Assembly: GCA_934693215.1 (NCBI GenBank)
Contig: CAKUVB010000052.1
Location: 1-10,151, forward strand
Direction: 5' to 3'
From: an uncultured Candidatus Melainabacteria bacterium
GTDB lineage: Bacteria; Cyanobacteriota; Vampirovibrionia; Gastranaerophilales; Gastranaerophilaceae
Length of the DNA: 10,151 nt
In this document: piece by piece, positions 6,544-10,151 of the stretch
Layout: each line of letters begins with the position of its first letter
Position numbering within the stretch: the stretch's first letter is position 1
The notes under the pieces: model-generated
The model's database searches: none
What the model was told of the DNA's origin: nothing
Seen by the model: the letters and a program-made list of their open reading frames with translations, nothing else
Position numbers and translations under genes: made by a program

Positions 6544-6673
6544 ATCAAATATCCTTTCACAATATCTCTATCATAATACATCATAACTTTTTGAAAAAAA
6601 AGAAACCACACCTATTATAACCTTGTGCAGTTTTTAATCTTATGGTATAATCTTCCCGAAAAGAGGGCATTTT
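6544..6673. other. Divergent intergenic region between the M49 peptidase and the GGDEF gene
   Basis: This 130-base gap holds the start signals of two divergent genes. The plus-strand promoter at 6623-6651 is clear. For the minus strand, TATTAT (6578-6573) is a possible -10 followed by the AAAGGAT ribosome site (6557-6551), but no good -35 is seen. The A-run at 6594-6602 gives a T-run on the minus strand. I see no operator-like palindrome. Confidence 0.5.
6623..6667 (+). promoter_or_regulatory. Promoter and ribosome site of the GGDEF gene
   Basis: TTGTGC (6623-6628) and TATAAT (6646-6651) are separated by exactly 17 bp, and TGG before the -10 makes it an extended -10 (TGn-TATAAT). The start point would be near 6658. 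AAGAGGG (6661-6667) follows as a ribosome site 6 bases before the ATG at 6674, so the leader would be about 16 bases. Confidence 0.75.
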
Positions 6674-7546
6674 ATGACAAATATAATTATTTATAGCGAA
6701 AATAAAGAAAGTAAAATAAAAGATTTATTAGTAGATTTAGATGATATTGATGTAAGAGTTGAATCTCCTGAAACAATGAGAGAATTTTCTACTCTTAATC
6801 CGGCATTGATAATTCCTGAAAATGTTGAAAATCTTAACAACGTACTTATGACAACTAAATTTACTTGTCCTCTATTATTTATTGGTGAAATTCCTGAAAA
6901 TGCAATTATAAGAGCCGAAGGATATGATTTTATAAAAGAGCCTGTAAATAAAAAAGAGTTAGAAATACGTGTTAAATCTTTATTAAAAATCAGCTATTTC
7001 AAAAATAGAATGAATGAAGTTAGTACAACTGATGAATTGACCGGATTGCATAATAGAAAATATCTTCAAGAACAGTTAGAGGCAGAAATTTCAAGAGCAA
7101 GACGTTATGGAACAAAACTTTCTTGCATATTATTTGATTTAGATTTCTTCAAAGTAATCAATGATATGTACGGTTATGAATGGGGCGATATTCTTTTACA
7201 AAAAATTTCAGGTATGTTAGCTGAAGCTGCAAGAAAAGAAGATATTGTTACTCGTTACGGAGATGAAGAATTTCTTATTATATTACCAAACACTTCAGAA
7301 GATAATGCGTTTATTTTTGGAGAAAGATTTAGAAGAGAAGTTGAAAAGTTTGAATTCATTCCGGCAGGTGAAGAAGAAAGACACCCTATTACAATATCTG
7401 GTGGTATTTCAACATTCCCTTGTATGGAAAATGTTACAGAAGATGCAAACACTCTTATCAGATATTCTGAACATGCTTTATACAATGCAAAAAAACGTGG
7501 TAAAAATAAAATTGTTCAATTCTCACATATGAATTTAGAATATTAA
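6674..7546 (+). CDS. Receiver-like/GGDEF domain protein with degenerate active site (GDEEF)
   Basis: A 290-residue two-domain protein. Residues 1-110 look like a response-regulator receiver (C-terminal D-F-I-K-E-P-V-N, 85-92) but the position of the phosphoacceptor aspartate reads A-L-I-I-P-E-N, so it is probably a pseudo-receiver. Residues 118-285 form a GGDEF domain: D-E-L-T-G-L-H-N-R (120-128), F-D-L-D-F-F-K (154-160, metal-binding D155), N-D (163-164), and Y-G-Y-E-W-G-D, where a histidine is usual in place of the second tyrosine. The signature reads G-D-E-E-F (196-200) instead of GG(D/E)EF, with the second glycine replaced by aspartate. The I-site R-K-E-D (187-190) is intact, five residues before the motif. 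Diguanylate cyclase activity is therefore doubtful, and a c-di-GMP-binding role is possible. The flhA-PilZ operon is the convergent neighbour. Confidence 0.92.
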   Translation: MTNIIIYSENKESKIKDLLVDLDDIDVRVESPETMREFSTLNPALIIPENVENLNNVLMTTKFTCPLLFIGEIPENAIIRAEGYDFIKEPVNKKELEIRVKSLLKISYFKNRMNEVSTTDELTGLHNRKYLQEQLEAEISRARRYGTKLSCILFDLDFFKVINDMYGYEWGDILLQKISGMLAEAARKEDIVTRYGDEEFLIILPNTSEDNAFIFGERFRREVEKFEFIPAGEEERHPITISGGISTFPCMENVTEDANTLIRYSEHALYNAKKRGKNKIVQFSHMNLEY

Positions 7547-7550
7547 TAGT

Positions 7551-8576
7551 TTATATTCTAGAGATTTTTTTAAGGGCAAACTTGAGTTTTTCAAGTTTGT
7601 CTTTTTTAGTCCCTATTCCTGTTAATAACATTGTTGATACTTCATTTGTTTTTTCGTCTTCAATACCTAACTCGTATAATTTTTCGGACAGCTCATATCC
7701 TGTTAAGCTTTCTTTTTTTATTAAGATTTTTGTTATATCGTCGCTTCCAAATTGATAATCAGTAAGGGCTTTACGCAATTCTTTTAAGTTGTTGATTAGT
7801 TTGTTAATTTCTTTTTTGCCACGTTTTGAAGCAAGATAATTAATGTTATTTTCGATAGTCATTAATAAAGGATAAGATGGTGACGTAGTTGTAATCATAT
7901 CGAGTTTTAATTCAATATCGCAATTTACATGTAACAACGCAGTAGGATTAAGTCCACCAGCAGTCTTATGCAGTGATTGAACCGTAAAATCTGCATAAGG
8001 AATAGCTGTTTGTGGTAATTCATCAGAAAATGGGTACAAAGCTCCATGAGCTTCATCTACAATTAAATATGTACCAAATTTTTCACAAACAGATTTTATA
8101 TTTTTTATATCAGAAACATACCCTTCATAAGTCGGTGAAGTAACAATTATAGCTTTTATTGATTCATCAATATATTTTTCAGGGTTAGTAAAAGCGGTAG
8201 TTACTCCAAACTCGTTAAGTGGTAAATCGTAATATACAGGAATTGCACCGGCTAGTTTTATTGCATTATGATGACATCTATGTGCGTTTCTCCATACTAA
8301 AACTTTATCACCTTCATTAACACAAGATAATACTGCTCCAATAATACCGGAACTTGATCCGTTTGTGAGGAATTTTGTTTGTTTTGTTCCGTATATTTTA
8401 GAGGCCTTTAACTCTGCATTATATAACATTTCTTGTGGAGAATGAGTATCTGTTTCTGAAACATCATATTTATAAACATGCCTGAATTTTTTGAACAAAA
8501 AGAATTTTTGAGCATGAGAAGGAGTCGTAAAAAGAATATTTTTAAAAGAAGAACGAATCAATTTTCTAAAGGTCAA
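7551..8576 (-). CDS. Short Orn/Lys/Arg decarboxylase-fold PLP enzyme
   Basis: The sequence shows the major domain of the PLP-dependent Orn/Lys/Arg decarboxylase group (fold type I): T-N-G-S-S-S (71-76) for PLP phosphate binding, N-A-H-R (97-100), S-P-T-Y-E-G (147-152), D-E-A-H-G (174-178) and the Schiff-base lysine K204 in S-L-H-K-T. SpeA/YaaO-type enzymes are about 480 residues; this one ends after 341 and lacks the C-terminal domain. The family's N-terminal P-G-H-K motif is replaced by T-P-S-H-A-Q. The reaction may thus be amino acid decarboxylation (polyamine synthesis) or something different. The start is TTG at 8576-8574, supported by AGGAG (8590-8586) 9 bases upstream; no ATG lies nearby. 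It overlaps the membrane-protein gene by 11 bases and is last in the flhA operon. Confidence 0.85.
   Translation of the reverse strand: MTFRKLIRSSFKNILFTTPSHAQKFFLFKKFRHVYKYDVSETDTHSPQEMLYNAELKASKIYGTKQTKFLTNGSSSGIIGAVLSCVNEGDKVLVWRNAHRCHHNAIKLAGAIPVYYDLPLNEFGVTTAFTNPEKYIDESIKAIIVTSPTYEGYVSDIKNIKSVCEKFGTYLIVDEAHGALYPFSDELPQTAIPYADFTVQSLHKTAGGLNPTALLHVNCDIELKLDMITTTSPSYPLLMTIENNINYLASKRGKKEINKLINNLKELRKALTDYQFGSDDITKILIKKESLTGYELSEKLYELGIEDEKTNEVSTMLLTGIGTKKDKLEKLKFALKKISRI
7577..7607 (+). terminator. Intrinsic terminator of the GGDEF gene, inside the convergent decarboxylase gene
   Basis: CAAACTTGA (7577-7585) pairs perfectly with 7591-7599 around a 5-base loop, and TCTTTTTT (7600-7607) follows, a classic plus-strand intrinsic terminator. 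It starts 30 bases after the GGDEF stop. On the other strand the same bases encode the lysine/leucine-rich end of the decarboxylase (about residues 322-333). On the minus strand the same stem is followed by a short mixed run (CCCTT) then TTTAAAAA-like complement sequence, so termination there is less clear. Confidence 0.8.
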
Positions 8577-9009
8577 CTTCTGATTCTCCTAAATTAAAAT
8601 CTGCATCTTCAAAAGCAAAGTTTTCAGTTTCTTCTTCTCCATCTTCAGAATCGTGTTTTTGGGTTACAAGTTTTAATTTTCTTTCAAGTTCTTCTGGTGA
8701 AATTCTTGCGTTTGCTTTAATTAATTCTTCGTATATCAAATCTTTGTAATCAATAACAAGTTTTTTCTTTGGATTATCAAGGATTAACCCAGCAAGCCAA
8801 CCAAGAGTTCCTAAGAATAAAATTCCCGGGAATATATGTCTTAAGGCATCATTTACAGAATAAAAATCGATTGACCAATGTTTTATAAGACAAATTACAC
8901 CTATAAGCACAACATTGGTACAGGTGAAGAATAAACAGAAAAAGCGTCTAAAATAGCTGCTTCTATGTTTATAATATTCTGATTTTTTTCTTTTTTTTCT
9001 TTTTGACAT
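8566..9009 (-). CDS. Two-helix membrane protein of unknown function in the flagellar operon
   Basis: A 147-residue protein with a very basic start (MSKRKKRKK, 1-9, and more Lys/Arg to 22), two hydrophobic helices at about 23-42 and 59-77, then a soluble part. By the positive-inside rule both ends face the cytoplasm. Residues 85-115 look helical (Y-K-D-L-I-Y-E-E-L...P-E-E-L-E-R-K-L). The tail from about 119 is strongly acidic (E-D-G-E-E-E-T-E). I recognise no family. It overlaps the PilZ gene by one base (TAATG) and the decarboxylase-like gene by 11 bases, so it is co-translated in the flhA operon. A partner role for the membrane-bound flagellar export gate or a c-di-GMP effector is an inference from position only. 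No clear ribosome site is seen; it probably relies on coupling. Confidence 0.8.
   Translation of the reverse strand: MSKRKKRKKSEYYKHRSSYFRRFFCLFFTCTNVVLIGVICLIKHWSIDFYSVNDALRHIFPGILFLGTLGWLAGLILDNPKKKLVIDYKDLIYEELIKANARISPEELERKLKLVTQKHDSEDGEEETENFAFEDADFNLGESEVDL
8574..8590 (-). promoter_or_regulatory. Ribosome site fixing the TTG start of the decarboxylase-like gene
   Basis: AGGAG at 8590-8586 lies 9 bases before TTG (8576-8574), all within the last codons of the membrane-protein gene. The next in-frame ATG is about 49 codons further on and would remove the N-terminal motif region, so the TTG is favoured. The overlap implies translational coupling. Confidence 0.7.
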
Positions 9010-9599
9010 TATTTGTTATCGTTTTCCATACTTTTCTTCATACAGAAATGTACAAGTGACATTTTGTCAACATTACTTAAATTTGTAAAACGTCCTGAAA
9101 TTGTATATGTTCCATCATCTAATTTTTCGACTCTAATAAGTTGATATTTACAATTTACTTCGATTTCATCGTTTAATTTAATAGTAACATTGTATTCATA
9201 TTCAATATTAATATTTTCTGTAGTTTTTAATTTCATACCACCGGCAGATAAGTCAAGTGTATGAACCTTATGTACAGTTCCTTCGTGTTCTAATTGTAAA
9301 TCCTCTAAGAATTTAATACGTGTAAATTTTCTACGTTGTAAGAATCTATGTTTTTTAGGGTTTGCGATAGATACAACATTGCCATCAAGTTCTCTTATAT
9401 ATGATTCAAAATATAAGTATCCGTTATCGGTTAATGAATAAAAATCGCAAATATGCTTTTGTATCAAACCTTTTGGTACATACTTAAGTTTCATTTTGAA
9501 GCCTTCCATTGAAACTTCTGTAATTTGACCTTTATTTGTATCTTTAAAATCATGTGGAACGATAGTTACAATCTGATTCTTTTTTAATAATTCACGCAT
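9009..9599 (-). CDS. PilZ-domain c-di-GMP receptor with YcgR/DgrA-like layout
   Basis: This 196-residue protein should bind c-di-GMP and act on the flagellar motor or export, as YcgR and the Bacillus DgrA (YpfA) do. An N-terminal beta-rich domain (about 1-85) is followed by a PilZ domain (about 88-190). Its two c-di-GMP motifs are intact: RxxxR as R90-K-F-T-R94 and (D/N)xSxxG as D116-L-S-A-G-G121. The two are separated by about 20 residues, as in active PilZ domains. No membrane segment is visible, so it is soluble. The ATG (9599-9597) has an AAAGGTG ribosome site (9611-9605) with a 5-base spacer and starts 12 bases after the flhA stop. That order is common for motility PilZ genes and supports the role. 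The next gene overlaps its stop by one base. Confidence 0.92.
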   Translation of the reverse strand: MRELLKKNQIVTIVPHDFKDTNKGQITEVSMEGFKMKLKYVPKGLIQKHICDFYSLTDNGYLYFESYIRELDGNVVSIANPKKHRFLQRRKFTRIKFLEDLQLEHEGTVHKVHTLDLSAGGMKLKTTENINIEYEYNVTIKLNDEIEVNCKYQLIRVEKLDDGTYTISGRFTNLSNVDKMSLVHFCMKKSMENDNK

Positions 9600-9611
9600 G
9601 TTTTCACCTTT

Positions 9612-10151
9612 CTATCTTTTATTAACAGGTACTCTTATTAAACCTACTGATTTTGCTTTTACATTCTGTGTAATTTCATTATACGACATAATTGCAATTT
9701 GAGGATAGGTTCTTTCTATTAAACGTCTAAATACCAATCGAATAGGGGACGAGCATAGTATAACAGGTTGATTTCCCGTTGTCGTAATAGCTTTTTCTAA
9801 TTCTGTATTCAATGTGTCAAGTAGTCGTCTTGTAAAATCTGGGTCAAGAGTTAGATTTTGACCGTCAGGACTTACACCTTTTGCGATTGTTGTTTCTACA
9901 TCAGGAGCAAGTGTAATCGCTAACAATTCACCGGTATCTGCAAGGTTTTGCTTACAAATATTTCTTGCAAGTGCTTGTCTAACTTGTTCGGTTAGGTAAT
10001 CATGATTTTTATTGACTTTTGCATGTACACTGATTGTTTCTAAAATAGTTTTCAAATCTCTTACTGCAACACGTTCTTTTAGTAGATTTTGCATAATTAA
10101 TTGAACATCTGCAATAGAAACATCTTTCATAACATCTGCAACATATTCTTC
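9612..10151 (-). CDS. flhA: Flagellar biosynthesis protein FlhA, C-terminal cytoplasmic domain (partial)
   Basis: The open frame continues to the right edge (seven more codons, E-E-Y-V-A-D-V, before the first in-window ATG at 10130), so the gene begins outside. The visible 179 residues are the end of FlhA_C, the docking platform for export chaperones and substrates in the flagellar type III secretion gate. Conserved parts are L-L-K-E-R-V-A-V-R-D-L-K-T-I-L-E, V-R-Q-A-L-A-R-N-I, V-I-L-C-S-S-P-I-R and I-M-S-Y-N-E-I near the end. The membrane part lies beyond the window, so export function is inferred from the family. The gene ends in TAG (9614-9612) and is followed after 12 bases by the PilZ gene. 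A virulence type III homologue (InvA/SctV) is possible by fold, but the PilZ neighbour and motifs favour the flagellar form. Confidence 0.93.
   Translation of the reverse strand, partial: EEYVADVMKDVSIADVQLIMQNLLKERVAVRDLKTILETISVHAKVNKNHDYLTEQVRQALARNICKQNLADTGELLAITLAPDVETTIAKGVSPDGQNLTLDPDFTRRLLDTLNTELEKAITTTGNQPVILCSSPIRLVFRRLIERTYPQIAIMSYNEITQNVKAKSVGLIRVPVNKR

Noticed and set aside
6432..6620. Plus-strand open frame over the start of the M49 peptidase gene
   Set aside because: It covers the peptidase ribosome site and first codons in antisense, has no ribosome site of its own, and ends before the GGDEF promoter.
7245..7532. Second plus-strand frame and a minus-strand frame within the GGDEF gene
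   Set aside because: Both overlap the conserved GGDEF-domain codons out of frame and show no domain. They do not point to a frameshift, since the main frame is intact throughout.
1..10151. tRNA/rRNA genes, CRISPR arrays, insertion sequences, phage or att sites, riboswitches
   Set aside because: No spaced direct repeats, transposase or integrase genes, or tRNA-like cloverleaf were seen, and no gap over about 135 bases exists to hold a riboswitch or large RNA.

Overview
The window is AT-rich bacterial DNA with dense housekeeping and motility genes. I see no tRNA, rRNA, CRISPR array or mobile element. Short or overlapping intergenic gaps, an FlhA-type flagellar export gene with a PilZ gene, a small PpiC, and an uncharacterised SxGIxPSG-type small protein fit a low-GC gut lineage such as Gastranaerophilales (Melainabacteria). 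This placement is an inference from overall feel. No marker gene in the window proves it.

Layout from left to right. The plus strand opens with the 3' end of an mtaB-like tRNA methylthiotransferase. It converges on a long minus-strand series, read in its own direction as ppiC, an M24 aminopeptidase P, a TrmH/SpoU rRNA methyltransferase, a 104-residue unknown protein, mnmE, and a 32-codon small ORF. The first three are joined by one-base TAATG overlaps and start from an extended -10 promoter. mnmE has its own extended -10 promoter, placed so that the transcript should start at the A of the ATG (leaderless). Upstream of ppiC lies a strong hairpin terminator and a minus-strand M49-family (DPP III-like) zinc peptidase. 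A divergent region follows, and a plus-strand receiver-like/GGDEF protein starts there from a clear promoter.

The right third is a minus-strand flagellar/c-di-GMP operon: flhA (3' part), a YcgR/DgrA-like PilZ protein, a two-helix membrane protein of unknown function, and a short Orn/Lys/Arg-decarboxylase-fold PLP enzyme with a TTG start. This operon converges on the GGDEF gene with only 4 bases between stop codons, and the GGDEF gene's terminator lies inside the decarboxylase coding sequence.

How they work together. mtaB, trmH and mnmE are all RNA modification genes; ppiC and the two peptidases concern protein folding and turnover. On the right, a PilZ c-di-GMP receptor sits directly behind flhA, which suggests c-di-GMP control of the flagellum. 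The neighbouring GGDEF protein has a degenerate catalytic motif (GDEEF) but an intact RxxD inhibitory site, so it may sense c-di-GMP rather than make it. The most unusual points are this degenerate GGDEF/PilZ/flhA neighbourhood, the leaderless mnmE promoter, a perfect 11-bp hairpin just inside the aminopeptidase gene, the truncated decarboxylase in a flagellar operon, and an unannotated small ORF behind mnmE.
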